From Mycolicibacter nonchromogenicus (GTDB lineage: Bacteria; Actinomycetota; Actinomycetes; Mycobacteriales; Mycobacteriaceae), in contig NZ_LQPI01000042.1 of the NCBI RefSeq assembly GCF_002101775.1, forward strand, positions 161,608-225,607: a DNA stretch of 64,000 bases. The letters are read 5' to 3'. A program made the translations under genes and the position numbers. The notes under the pieces were generated by a model. It saw nothing but the letters and a program-made list of their open reading frames with translations. It was not told the DNA's origin and ran no database searches. Shown here piece after piece: positions 26,958 through 35,532 of the stretch (the stretch's first letter is position 1; the number at the start of each line of letters is the position of its first letter).

Positions 26958-28199
26958 ATGGATTTCACACTGCCCGAACACCTTCCCGGGGTGCTCGCCG
27001 AGATGGACGACTTCATCGAGCGCGAGATCGCACCGCTGCAGGCCGAGCACATGCAGTATTTCGACCACCGGCGTGAGTTTGCCCGGACCGACGTGGAACG
27101 CGGCGGCGTCCCCCGACGCGAGTGGGAAGAACTGCTCGATGAGATGCGCCGGCGCGCCGATGCCGCCGGGTGGCTGCGGTATGGGCTGCCGGCCTCCCTC
27201 GGCGGCCGGGACGGCACCAACGTCGACATGGCCGTGATCCGGGAGCACCTGGCGCACAAGGGTCTCGGACTGCACAACGATCTGCAGGACGAGTCGTCGA
27301 TCGTCGGGAACTTCCCGCAGGTGATCATGATGGAGCGGTTCGGCACCGACGAGCAGCGCGCTGAGTTCTCCGAGGCCATGATCACCGGCGAACGGTCGAT
27401 GGCCTTCGGCCTGACCGAACCCGACCATGGTTCGGATGCGACGTGGCTGGAGACCCGCGCGGAACTCGACGGTGACACCTGGGTGATCAACGGCGCCAAG
27501 CGGTTCAACACCGGAGTACATCGGGCCACCCACGACCTGGTGTTCGCCCGCACGTCCGGTGACGCGGGCTCGGCGCGCGGCATCACCGCGTTCCTGGTGC
27601 CCATCGACACACCGGGATTCACCATCCCGTTCTACTGGTGGACCTTCAACATGCCCACCGACCACGGCGAGGTCGAACTCCGCAACGTGCGGGTGCCCGC
27701 CGACGCGGTACTCGGCGAGGTCGACGGCGGGTTGGACGTGGCTCAGACCTTCCTGCACGAAAACCGGATCCGCCAGGCCGCCTCCAGCCTGGGCGCCGCC
27801 CAGTACTGCATCGACCGCGCCGCCGAATACGCTCGGCAACGGATCGTCTTCGGCAAGCCGCTGTCGGTGAACCAGGCGGTGCAGTGGCCGTTGGCCGAAT
27901 TGCAGACCGAGGCCCAGATGGTGCGACTGCTGGTGAACTATGCGGCCTGGCACCTGGACCGCGACCACCACCTGGAGGTCTCCGACAAGGTGTCGATGGC
28001 CAACTACCGCGCCAACCGGCTGGTGTGCGAGGCCGCCGACCGCGCCATCCAGATCCACGGCGGCATCGGCTACACCCGCCACGAGCAGTTCGAACACATC
28101 TACCGGCACCACCGCCGTTACCGGATCACCGAAGGCGCCGAGGAGATCCAGATCCGCCGAGTCGCGCAGCGACTGTTCGGGTTCGACCGCCGGCGATGA
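26958..28199 (+). CDS. Acyl-CoA dehydrogenase of the catabolic operon
   Basis: This 413-residue acyl-CoA dehydrogenase starts at ATG 26958 (GAGCTGAAGGAATCGCC upstream). The N-domain includes PEHLPGVLAEMDDFIEREIAPL, the FAD contact is MAFGLTEPDHGSDATWLETRA, and the C-domain contains RIVFGKPLSVNQAVQWPLAELQT and the IQIHGGIGYTRHEQFEHIYRHHRRYRITEGAEEIQIRRV ending. The long N-terminus (about 40 residues more than short-chain FadEs) resembles the subgroup often coupled to APH-like kinase genes in actinobacteria. It overlaps the next gene by four bases. The substrate is not known. Confidence 0.93.
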   Translation: MDFTLPEHLPGVLAEMDDFIEREIAPLQAEHMQYFDHRREFARTDVERGGVPRREWEELLDEMRRRADAAGWLRYGLPASLGGRDGTNVDMAVIREHLAHKGLGLHNDLQDESSIVGNFPQVIMMERFGTDEQRAEFSEAMITGERSMAFGLTEPDHGSDATWLETRAELDGDTWVINGAKRFNTGVHRATHDLVFARTSGDAGSARGITAFLVPIDTPGFTIPFYWWTFNMPTDHGEVELRNVRVPADAVLGEVDGGLDVAQTFLHENRIRQAASSLGAAQYCIDRAAEYARQRIVFGKPLSVNQAVQWPLAELQTEAQMVRLLVNYAAWHLDRDHHLEVSDKVSMANYRANRLVCEAADRAIQIHGGIGYTRHEQFEHIYRHHRRYRITEGAEEIQIRRVAQRLFGFDRRR

Positions 28200-29176
28200 C
28201 CGCCGATCAGCTCGCGGACCGGCTGGCCGATGTCCTGGCACCGGCGTTGGGACCCGTCGCGGTCGAGGACCTGCGGGCCCTGACCGGCGGCGCCAGCCGG
28301 GTCACCTGGGCTTTCGATGCGGTCACCGACGCCCACCAGCGCCGACCGCTGATTCTGCGCACCGGGCCCCTTGAGGAGCTCTACGCCAGCATGGAGCTCG
28401 AAGCGAACGCTCAGCGCGTCGCAGGTCAGGCCGGCGCTCCGGTACCGAATGTGCTGGTCGCCGATAATTCCCCTGCAGCACTGGGGAATCCGTACCTCAT
28501 CTGCGATCGAATCGATGGCGAGACAGTGGTTCGTCGCATCGAGCGCCAGCTCGACGAGACCGGCCGCGAACAGCTGCTGCGCCAATGTGCGCAGGCGCTG
28601 GCCGCCATCCATCGGGCCGACCCGAGCGGCGTTGCGCTGAGCGCCGAAGACCAACTGTCCGCGTGCCGCGCCCAGCTCGACACCATGCCCGACACCACCG
28701 CTGTCTTCGAGTGGGCGTTCCGGCGCCTGGCCGCCGACCGTCCACCGCCGGTACCTCAACAGCTGGTACATGGCGATTTCCGAATGGGCAACCTCATGGT
28801 CTCCGGCGACGGCGACCTGGCCGCCGTACTGGACTGGGAGCTGGTGCACCTCGGTGACGGGTGTGAGGATCTGGCCTGGTTCTGTCTACGAGCCTGGCGG
28901 TTCGGCGCGCCCGTGGAGCGCGCCGCCGGTGGACTGGGCAGTGTCGACGCCCTGTTGGCCGCCTACGAGCAGGCCAGCGGCAACGGCGCCGTCGATCCGG
29001 ATCGGTTCGACTGGTGGCTGCTGCTGGGCACGCTGCGGTGGGGCATCATCTGCCGCTACCAGGCGCAGCGCCACCTGAGCGGCCAGACCCGCTCGGTGGA
29101 ACTGGCGACCATCGGCCGACGGGTCTCCGAAACGGAGTGGGATGTGCTGCGCCTGCTCGACGGGGTCCGGCCATGA
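28196..29176 (+). CDS. APH-type phosphotransferase, acyl-CoA-metabolism subgroup
   Basis: The 326-residue protein is an aminoglycoside-phosphotransferase-fold kinase of the kind found next to acyl-CoA dehydrogenase genes. It shows the N-lobe loop LTGGASRVTWAF, the catalytic loop LVHGDFRMGNLMV (Brenner motif HGDFxxxN near residue 194), and the metal-binding AVLDWELVHLGD (DxD-like) a few residues on. In human ACAD10/11 a related kinase domain is fused to the dehydrogenase and phosphorylates 4-hydroxyacyl-CoAs. By analogy, this one may let the neighbouring dehydrogenase handle hydroxyacyl-CoAs. It is not an antibiotic-resistance gene by context. Four-base overlaps tie it to both neighbours. Confidence 0.88.
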   Translation: MTADQLADRLADVLAPALGPVAVEDLRALTGGASRVTWAFDAVTDAHQRRPLILRTGPLEELYASMELEANAQRVAGQAGAPVPNVLVADNSPAALGNPYLICDRIDGETVVRRIERQLDETGREQLLRQCAQALAAIHRADPSGVALSAEDQLSACRAQLDTMPDTTAVFEWAFRRLAADRPPPVPQQLVHGDFRMGNLMVSGDGDLAAVLDWELVHLGDGCEDLAWFCLRAWRFGAPVERAAGGLGSVDALLAAYEQASGNGAVDPDRFDWWLLLGTLRWGIICRYQAQRHLSGQTRSVELATIGRRVSETEWDVLRLLDGVRP

Positions 29177-29523
29177 GCGCCGGGGGGCGCCGCCCCACCG
29201 CGGCCGAACTGGTCGCCGCGGTCACCGAGTTTCTGGAAACATCGCTGGTGAAACGCGACGCAGACGCCGCCAACGACAACCAGGTGAAGTTTCACGCCCG
29301 GGTGGCGGCCAATGCGCTGCGCATCGTCGAACGGGAACTGAACGACACCACCGGCGGCGTCGTCACCGACGCCCTGGCCGGACTGGGATTCGCTGATGAA
29401 GCGGAGCTGGCCGCCGCCATTCGGGCCGGTGATCTCGACGATCGGTCCGAGGCGCTCACCGCATGCCTGTACACCCTGGTGGAGCACCGGCTGGCGATCG
29501 ACCACCCGGGATACGCCCAGTAG
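29173..29523 (+). CDS. DUF6285-type protein, partner of the APH kinase
   Basis: The 116-residue protein is short and helical: PTAAELVAAVTEFLETSLV, then VKFHARVAANALRIVERELND and SEALTACLYTLVEHRLAIDHPGY. The pattern FHARVAANAL-IVEREL and the Y-x-V-x-x-x-LAIDxPGY ending match the small DUF6285 family, often encoded directly after APH-type kinases in acyl-CoA operons. A role as an accessory subunit of the kinase is the obvious inference, but its function is not known. It overlaps the kinase gene by four bases and is the last gene of the operon. Confidence 0.8.
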   Translation: MSAGGRRPTAAELVAAVTEFLETSLVKRDADAANDNQVKFHARVAANALRIVERELNDTTGGVVTDALAGLGFADEAELAAAIRAGDLDDRSEALTACLYTLVEHRLAIDHPGYAQ

Positions 29524-29610
29524 CCCCTAGAGTTCCTGCGCGACAATCACTTCGACGGCGCTGGGCCAAACCGGATGTATCGGCTGGACCTGCGCAGTAG
29601 CATCTGGACC

Positions 29611-30015
29611 GTGTCCGACTCCAATGCCGCGCTGCGAATCCTTGTCTACAGCGACGACTCCGCGACCCGTGCGCGGGTTACGACGGCGTTGGGCAGGCAG
29701 CTGCACCCGGACCTACCTGAGCTGAGTTATGTCGAGGTCGCCACCGAGCCGGTGGTGATCCGGAAGATGGATGCCGGGGGAATCGACCTGGCCATCCTGG
29801 ACGGCGAGGCCGCCCCCGCCGGCGGCATGGGCATCTGCAAACAGCTCAAGGACGAGCTCACGCCGTGCCCGCCGATCGTGGTGCTGACCGGCCGCGCCGA
29901 CGATGTCTGGCTGGCCAGATGGTCACACGCCGACGCCGTGGTGTCCCACCCGATCGACCCGATGGAATTGAGCCGAGCGGTGCTCGGCCTGCTGCGCACG
30001 CCGACCCCCAGCTAA
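29611..30015 (+). CDS. Single-domain receiver protein (Rv3143-like)
   Basis: The 134-residue protein starts at GTG 29611 (giving VSDSNAALRIL), the length of Rv3143 in M. tuberculosis; the frame to 29575 adds residues without a ribosome site. It is a stand-alone receiver. The acidic pair is in LVYSDD, the phosphorylatable Asp in LAILDGEA, and the Thr in IVVLTGR. At the fifth strand, where Lys-Pro is usual, it has VVSHPID, so the conserved Lys is replaced by His. No output domain is attached. As in M. tuberculosis it lies just before nuoA, but here the intervening PPE gene is missing and a tandem repeat array takes its place. A role linked to respiration is suggested by the conserved neighbourhood only. 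Confidence 0.88.
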   Translation: MSDSNAALRILVYSDDSATRARVTTALGRQLHPDLPELSYVEVATEPVVIRKMDAGGIDLAILDGEAAPAGGMGICKQLKDELTPCPPIVVLTGRADDVWLARWSHADAVVSHPIDPMELSRAVLGLLRTPTPS

Positions 30016-30240
30016 CCCGGCAGTCCCAACCTTCGCCTCTGCCGCCTCGGGCCTCGCACACCTGCCCCGCCCGACCCGCGCGCCCCAGCTTCACCTCTCC
30101 TGCGTCGCCGCTCGCTGAACTGCTCCAACCGACCCGCGCGCCCCAGCTTCACCTGTCCTGCGTCGAGGCTCGCTGAACTGCCAACCGACACGGCAGTCCC
30201 AGCTTCGCCTCTCCTGCGTCGAGGCTCGCTGAACTGCCGG
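30016..30240 (+). repeat. Imperfect tandem repeat array, about four units of 54-58 bases
   Basis: Three clear units begin with GACCCGCG or GACACGGC at 30073, 30131 and 30187 (58, 56 and 54 bases), each containing a CCCAGCTTC-CCT-TCCTGCGTCG core and ending CGCTCGCTGAACTGC. A diverged first unit fills 30016-30072. The array starts directly after the stop of the receiver gene. It is followed by a 162-base gene-free stretch up to nuoA, which must hold the nuo promoter. No open frame of note runs through either. The repeats have no spacer structure, so they are not CRISPR. Confidence 0.85.
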
Positions 30241-30402
30241 TTTAGGGCAGCCTCAGCGGCGAATTCCCCTGTCGCCGTTCGTCAAAGGTGATACCCGTCA
30301 CAGTTACCAGCAATTTCGTATTCTTCCCAACCGCCTCGCGGCAGCGGGCTAGGCTGTGCCTGAAATCACATCGGCGCCCGGAAGGGAACTACGTCACTAA
30401 GC

Positions 30403-30780
30403 ATGAACCTGTACCTGCCGATCCTGGTCCTTGCCGCGCTAGCCGCCGGTTTCGCCGTATTTTCCGTGGTCATCACCGCTCTGGTAGGCCCCAAGCGCTA
30501 CAACCGGTCCAAACTCGAAGCCTACGAGTGCGGCATCGAACCCACAGACCAGCCGGTCAGCGGGCCGCACGCCCCGCCCGGGCAGCGATTCCCGGTGAAG
30601 TACTACCTCACCGCGATGCTGTTCATCGTCTTCGACATCGAGATCGTTTTTCTCTACCCCTGGGCAGTTGCCTTCGACGGGCTCGGAACCTTCGCCCTCA
30701 TCGAAATGGTGCTGTTCGCCGTCATCGTGTTCGTCGCCTACGCCTACGTCTGGCGGCGCGGCGGACTGAATTGGGATTGA
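30403..30780 (+). CDS. nuoA: NADH-quinone oxidoreductase subunit A
   Basis: NuoA is a small membrane subunit of complex I at the junction with the peripheral arm. The 125-residue protein has three helices (ILVLAALAAGFAVFSVVITALVG, YYLTAMLFIVFDIEIVFLYPWAVAF and LIEMVLFAVIVFVAYAYVW). Between the first two lies the conserved loop KLEAYECGIEPTDQP, with the Cys exposed in the quinone pocket. FDIEIVFLYPW is the family signature. It opens the 14-gene nuo operon and precedes nuoB by 22 bases, in the order of M. tuberculosis Rv3145. Confidence 0.98.
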   Translation: MNLYLPILVLAALAAGFAVFSVVITALVGPKRYNRSKLEAYECGIEPTDQPVSGPHAPPGQRFPVKYYLTAMLFIVFDIEIVFLYPWAVAFDGLGTFALIEMVLFAVIVFVAYAYVWRRGGLNWD

Positions 30781-30802
30781 GCCGGAGTAGGCGGACTTAG
30801 AC

Positions 30803-31357
30803 ATGGGATTAGAAGAGCAGCTGCCGAGCGGACTCCTGCTGTCCACCGTGGAAGACCTGGCGGGCTACTTCCGCACCGGGTCACTGTGGCCGGCGACCTT
30901 CGGCCTGGCCTGTTGCGCGATCGAGATGATGGCGACGATGGCCCCCGACTACGACCTGTCCCGATTCGGGATGGAGGTATTCCGGGCCTCCCCGCGCCAG
31001 GCCGATCTGATGATCGTGGCAGGCCGGGTCAGCCAGAAGATGGCACCGGTGCTGCGCCAGATCTACGACCAGATGGTGGAGCCCAAGTGGGTGCTGTCGA
31101 TGGGGGTCTGCGCGTCGTCCGGCGGCATGTTCAACAACTACGCGATCGTGCAGGGCGTTGACCACGTCGTCCCGGTCGACATCTACCTGCCCGGCTGTCC
31201 GCCCCGGCCGGAGATGCTGATGTACGCAATTCTCAAGCTGCACGAAAAGATTCGTTCGATGCCCCTGGGCGCCAACCGAGAACAGGTGATCGCCGCGACC
31301 GAGGAGGCCGCCCTGTCGGCACCGTCCACCTGGCAGTTGAGGGGGTTGCTGCGGTGA
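30803..31357 (+). CDS. nuoB: NADH-quinone oxidoreductase subunit B
   Basis: NuoB carries the last iron-sulfur cluster (N2) that reduces quinone. The 184-residue protein has the four cluster cysteines in [11 protein letters not shown], the [14 protein letters not shown] segment and [15 protein letters not shown]. The N-terminal part [13 protein letters not shown] contacts NuoD. The 3' end overlaps nuoC by four bases with the GTG start of nuoC inside it. The length is normal for the family. Confidence 0.98.
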   Translation: MGLEEQLPSGLLLSTVEDLAGYFRTGSLWPATFGLACCAIEMMATMAPDYDLSRFGMEVFRASPRQADLMIVAGRVSQKMAPVLRQIYDQMVEPKWVLSMGVCASSGGMFNNYAIVQGVDHVVPVDIYLPGCPPRPEMLMYAILKLHEKIRSMPLGANREQVIAATEEAALSAPSTWQLRGLLR

Positions 31358-32049
31358 GCGAGACGAGCGGCGAAGACCGGACCGGACCCGAGGACGTCAT
31401 CAAGGTCCGCCGCGGCCTGTTCGGTGCGACGGGCACCGGCGACACGTCCGGCTACGGGCGCCTGGTGACCGAGGTCGCACTCCCCGGCGAGACCCCAAGG
31501 CCCTACGGCGGCTACTTCGACGAACTCGTCGACACCCTCGCCGCCGCTCTGCAGCGCAACGGAATTGAATTCGCCGACGCCATCGAGAAAGTCGTGGTGT
31601 ACCGCGACGAACTGACACTCTTCGTCCGTCGCGCAGAGCTGCCGGCGGTGGCCCAGCTGCTGCGCGACGAGCCGGCGCTGCGCTTCGAGCTCAGCCTCGG
31701 GGTCTCCGGCGTGCACTATCCCGGCGACACCGACCGGGAGCTGCATGCGGTGTATCCACTGCGATCCATCACCCACAACCGCCGTGTTCGGTTGGAAGTC
31801 GCTGCCCCCGACGCAGATCCGCACATCCCCTCACTTTTCGAGATCTACCCGACCACCGACTGGCATGAGCGGGAGACCTACGACTTCTTCGGGATCATCT
31901 TCGACGGCCACCCCTCGCTGACCAGGATCGAGATGCCCGACGACTGGCACGGTCACCCGCAGCGCAAGGACTACCCATTGGGCGGCATCCCGGTCGAGTA
32001 CAAGGGCGCGCAGATACCGCCGCCGGACCAGCGGAGGGCTTACAAGTAA
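31354..32049 (+). CDS. nuoC: NADH-quinone oxidoreductase subunit C
   Basis: NuoC is a peripheral-arm subunit bound to NuoD and has no cofactor. The 231-residue protein starts at GTG 31354. The signature [36 protein letters not shown] near the C-terminus is complete, and [16 protein letters not shown] precedes it. An N-terminal extension of about 70 residues, rich in Gly and acidic residues, is present as in other mycobacterial NuoC proteins. nuoD starts one base into the stop codon (TAATG), so translation is coupled. Confidence 0.97.
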   Translation: MSETSGEDRTGPEDVIKVRRGLFGATGTGDTSGYGRLVTEVALPGETPRPYGGYFDELVDTLAAALQRNGIEFADAIEKVVVYRDELTLFVRRAELPAVAQLLRDEPALRFELSLGVSGVHYPGDTDRELHAVYPLRSITHNRRVRLEVAAPDADPHIPSLFEIYPTTDWHERETYDFFGIIFDGHPSLTRIEMPDDWHGHPQRKDYPLGGIPVEYKGAQIPPPDQRRAYK

Positions 32050-33353
32050 TGAGCACCGACACGCCGCCCACCGTCCTCAACGTCGGTGGGCAGGAATGGG
32101 ATCACGTGGTCGAGGCCGCCAGGGCCGCCGACCCCGGCGAACGCATCGTGGTCAACATGGGACCCCAGCACCCCTCGACCCACGGCGTGCTGCGGCTGAT
32201 CCTGGAGCTCGAAGGTGAGACGGTGACCGAAGCCCGTTGCGGCATCGGCTATCTGCACACCGGCATCGAGAAGAACCTGGAGAGCCGCTACTGGACCCAG
32301 GGCGTCACATTCGTGACCCGGATGGACTACCTGTCGCCGTTCTTCAACGAGACCGTGTATTGCCTCGGCGTGGAGAAGCTGCTGGGCATCACCGACGACA
32401 TTCCCGAGCGCGCCAGCGTCATCCGAGTCCTGATGATGGAGCTCAACCGGATTTCCTCACACCTGGTGGCGCTGGCGACCGGCGGCATGGAGCTCGGCGC
32501 GCTCTCGGTGATGCTCTTCGGTTTCCGGGAGCGGGAGCTGGTGCTCGACATCTTTGAGGCGATCAGCGGCCTGAGGATGAACCACCAGTACGTCCGGCCC
32601 GGCGGGGTGTCGGTGGATCTGCCCGACGAGGCGATCCCCATGATTCGCGACTTCCTCAAGCTGATGCCCAAGCGGCTCAAGGACATCGAGGATCTGCTCA
32701 CCGAGAACTACATCTGGAAGGCCCGCACCAAGGATGTGGGTTATCTGGATCTGACCGGGTGCATGGCGCTGGGCATCACCGGTCCGGTGCTGCGCTCGAC
32801 GGGGCTGCCCTATGACGTCAGACGCGCGGAGCCCTACTGCGGTTACCAGGACTACGAGTTCGATGTGATCACCGATGACGGCTGTGATGCCTACGGCCGC
32901 TACCTGATCCGCATCGCCGAGATCAAGGAGTCCCTGAAAATCGTCGAACAGTGTTTGGACAAGCTGCGGCCCGGGCCGGTGATGGTCGCCGACCGCAAGA
33001 TCGCCTGGCCGGCCGACCTCAAGCTGGACAAGGACGGCCTCGGCAACTCCCGTGAGCACATCGGCTGGATCATGGGCCACTCGATGGAAGGTTTGATCCA
33101 CCACTTCAAGCGGGTCACCGAAGATCTGTGGGTGCCGCCGGGGCAGGTGTTCGTCTCGGTCGAGTCGCCCCGAGGCGAACTGGGGGTGCACATGGTCAGC
33201 GACGGCGGCACTCGCCCCTACCGGGTGCACTACCGGGATCCGTCGTTCACCAATCTGCAGGCGGTGGCCGCCATGAGCGAGGGCGGGTTGATCGCCGACG
33301 TGATTGCCGCGGTGGCCAGCATCGACCCGGTGATGGGCGGGGTGGACCGATGA
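32049..33353 (+). CDS. nuoD: NADH-quinone oxidoreductase subunit D
   Basis: NuoD (49-kDa subunit) forms the quinone site next to cluster N2. The 434-residue protein shows [17 protein letters not shown], with the His of the quinone pocket, [14 protein letters not shown], and the [22 protein letters not shown] block. The Tyr and His expected to bind the quinone head are present. The C-terminus ends with [37 protein letters not shown], the expected finish. The gene overlaps nuoE by four bases. Confidence 0.98.
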   Translation: MSTDTPPTVLNVGGQEWDHVVEAARAADPGERIVVNMGPQHPSTHGVLRLILELEGETVTEARCGIGYLHTGIEKNLESRYWTQGVTFVTRMDYLSPFFNETVYCLGVEKLLGITDDIPERASVIRVLMMELNRISSHLVALATGGMELGALSVMLFGFRERELVLDIFEAISGLRMNHQYVRPGGVSVDLPDEAIPMIRDFLKLMPKRLKDIEDLLTENYIWKARTKDVGYLDLTGCMALGITGPVLRSTGLPYDVRRAEPYCGYQDYEFDVITDDGCDAYGRYLIRIAEIKESLKIVEQCLDKLRPGPVMVADRKIAWPADLKLDKDGLGNSREHIGWIMGHSMEGLIHHFKRVTEDLWVPPGQVFVSVESPRGELGVHMVSDGGTRPYRVHYRDPSFTNLQAVAAMSEGGLIADVIAAVASIDPVMGGVDR

Positions 33354-34183
33354 GCGCACCCGGCGGCGAGATCGACGTCAACAAGACCGGACGCGGGCGG
33401 TTGATGCCGCCGACCGCCGGCACCGACGGCACCCGAGTTTTTCTGCAACTGGGCCGACAGCCCGAAGAACCCAATCAGTTCAACCACCCCGGCGCGCCGA
33501 CCACCTACGACGCCGACGTGCGAGCCCGGTTGGAGGCTGATGCCAAGGAGATCATCGGCCGCTACCCGCAGCCGCGCTCGGCGATCCTGCCGCTGCTGCA
33601 CCTGGTGCAGTCGCAGGACACCTACATCACCCCGGCCGGCCTGTCGTTCGTCGCGGAGCTGCTGGGACTGACCAGCGCCGACGTCGCCGGAGTCGCGTCG
33701 TTCTACTCGATGTACCGGCGTGACCCCACCGGCAAGTATCTGGTCGGCGTCTGCACCAACACGTTGTGCGCGGTGATGGGCGGCGATGCCATCTACGCCG
33801 AACTCAAGGAACACCTGGGCGTGGGCAACGACCAGACCACCGCCGACGGTTCGGTCACCCTGCAACACATCGAGTGCAACGCCGCCTGCGACTACGCGCC
33901 GGTGGTGATGGTCAACTGGGAGTTCTTCGACAACCAGACTCCAGAGTCGGCGCGCGAACTGGTCGACAAGTTGCGTGAGGACGTCGAGGTTCGACCCACC
34001 CGCGGGATGCCGCTGTGCAGCTTCGCCGCCACCGAGCGGATTCTCGCCGGCTTCCCCGATGATCGCGCCGACGACGGTCAAGGCGGTGCGGGCGCGGCGA
34101 CGCTGGCCGGTCTGCAGGTGGCCCGCGAGCGCGGAATGACGGCACCCGAGGCCGGCAGCAACGCCGATAGGGGTGCGAAATGA
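33350..34183 (+). CDS. nuoE: NADH-quinone oxidoreductase subunit E
   Basis: NuoE (24-kDa subunit) holds the [2Fe-2S] cluster N1a beside the FMN of NuoF. The 277-residue protein starts at ATG 33350. Cluster cysteines are in [12 protein letters not shown] and [17 protein letters not shown]. The helical N-domain ([15 protein letters not shown], then [13 protein letters not shown]) is typical. The N- and C-terminal extensions make it longer than the E. coli subunit (about 166), as in M. tuberculosis. It overlaps both nuoD and nuoF by four bases. Confidence 0.97.
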   Translation: MSAPGGEIDVNKTGRGRLMPPTAGTDGTRVFLQLGRQPEEPNQFNHPGAPTTYDADVRARLEADAKEIIGRYPQPRSAILPLLHLVQSQDTYITPAGLSFVAELLGLTSADVAGVASFYSMYRRDPTGKYLVGVCTNTLCAVMGGDAIYAELKEHLGVGNDQTTADGSVTLQHIECNAACDYAPVVMVNWEFFDNQTPESARELVDKLREDVEVRPTRGMPLCSFAATERILAGFPDDRADDGQGGAGAATLAGLQVARERGMTAPEAGSNADRGAK

Positions 34184-35532
34184 CCCATACCAAAGGAACA
34201 CCGCCCGAGGGCACACCGCTGACTCCGGTGCTCAGCAGCTACTGGGACGAACCCGAGTCCTGGACGCTGGAGACCTACCGTCGCCACGACGGCTATGTCG
34301 GCATGAAGCGCGCGTTGGCGATGAAGCCCGACGAGGTCATCGACCTGGTCAAGGACTCGGGCTTGCGCGGCCGCGGCGGCGCCGGGTTCTCCACCGGGAC
34401 CAAGTGGTCGTTCGTCCCCCAGGGCGACGAAGGCGCAGCGGCCAAGCCCCACTATCTGCTGGTCAACGCCGACGAGTCCGAGCCAGGAACCTGCAAGGAC
34501 ATGCCGCTGCTGATGGCCACACCACATGTGCTCATCGAGGGCATGATCGTGTGCTGCTACGCGATCCGTGCCCGGCACGCCTTCATCTACATTCGCGGCG
34601 AGGTGCTGCCGGTGGTGCGCAGACTGCAGGCCGCCGTCGCCGAGGCATATGCGGCGGGACTGCTGGGCACCGACATCGGCGGCAGCGGCTTCGACCTGGA
34701 CATCACCGTGCACGCCGGGGCGGGCGCCTACATCTGCGGCGAGGAGACCGCACTGATCGAGTCGCTGGAGGGCTATCGGGGCCAGCCCCGGCTGCGCCCG
34801 CCGTTCCCCGCGGTGGCGGGGCTGTACGCCTCGCCGACGGTGGTCAACAACGTCGAATCGATCGCCAGTGTGCCGTCGATCCTGCGCAACGGCCCGGAGT
34901 GGTTCCGGTCCATGGGCACCGAGAAGTCGCGCGGGTTCACGCTGTACTCGCTGTCGGGTCATGTCAACCGGCCCGGCCAATACGAGGCGCCGCTGGGAAT
35001 CACGCTGCGCGAACTGCTCGGCTATGCCGGCGGGATTCGCGACGGACACCGGCTGAAGTTCTGGACTCCGGGCGGATCCTCGACCCCGATTCTGACCGAG
35101 GAGCACCTCGACATCCCGCTGGACTACGAGGGCATGGCATCGGTGGGATCGATGCTGGGTACCAAGGCATTACAGATCTTCGACGAGACCACCTGCGTGG
35201 TGCGCGCGGCCGGACGCTGGTCGGAGTTCTACAAACACGAGTCGTGTGGAAAGTGCACGCCGTGTCGTGAGGGCACCTACTGGCTGGTGCCCATCTACGA
35301 GCGGCTGGAATCCGGCCGCGGCACCCCGGAAGACCTCAACACCCTGCTGGACATCGCCGACGTCCTGTTCGGAAAGTCCTTCTGTGCCTTGGGCGATGGC
35401 GCGGCCATGCCGGTGAAGTCGTCGATCCAGTACTTCCGTGACGAATACATCGCCCACCTCGAGGGGGGCTGCCCGTTCGACCCGAAAGCGAGCATGTTCG
35501 TGCCAGGTGGAGCAGCAGGCGGTGTGGCGTGA
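34180..35532 (+). CDS. nuoF: NADH-quinone oxidoreductase subunit F
   Basis: NuoF (51-kDa subunit) binds NADH and FMN and the N3 cluster; this is where electrons enter complex I. The 450-residue protein shows the FMN/NADH motif [18 protein letters not shown], the glutamate-rich [15 protein letters not shown], and [19 protein letters not shown]. The N3 cysteines are in [12 protein letters not shown] and, further on, [12 protein letters not shown]. It overlaps nuoE and nuoG by four bases. Nothing abnormal was seen. Confidence 0.98.
   Translation: MTHTKGTPPEGTPLTPVLSSYWDEPESWTLETYRRHDGYVGMKRALAMKPDEVIDLVKDSGLRGRGGAGFSTGTKWSFVPQGDEGAAAKPHYLLVNADESEPGTCKDMPLLMATPHVLIEGMIVCCYAIRARHAFIYIRGEVLPVVRRLQAAVAEAYAAGLLGTDIGGSGFDLDITVHAGAGAYICGEETALIESLEGYRGQPRLRPPFPAVAGLYASPTVVNNVESIASVPSILRNGPEWFRSMGTEKSRGFTLYSLSGHVNRPGQYEAPLGITLRELLGYAGGIRDGHRLKFWTPGGSSTPILTEEHLDIPLDYEGMASVGSMLGTKALQIFDETTCVVRAAGRWSEFYKHESCGKCTPCREGTYWLVPIYERLESGRGTPEDLNTLLDIADVLFGKSFCALGDGAAMPVKSSIQYFRDEYIAHLEGGCPFDPKASMFVPGGAAGGVA

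Noticed and set aside
30016..30240. CRISPR array
   Set aside because: The units are contiguous and diverged, with no constant repeat and unique spacers, and no cas genes are near.
30324..30355. Promoter for nuoA with TAGGCT as -10
   Set aside because: The hexamer is plausible (30350-30355), but no -35 at good spacing could be found, so I do not list it as a feature.
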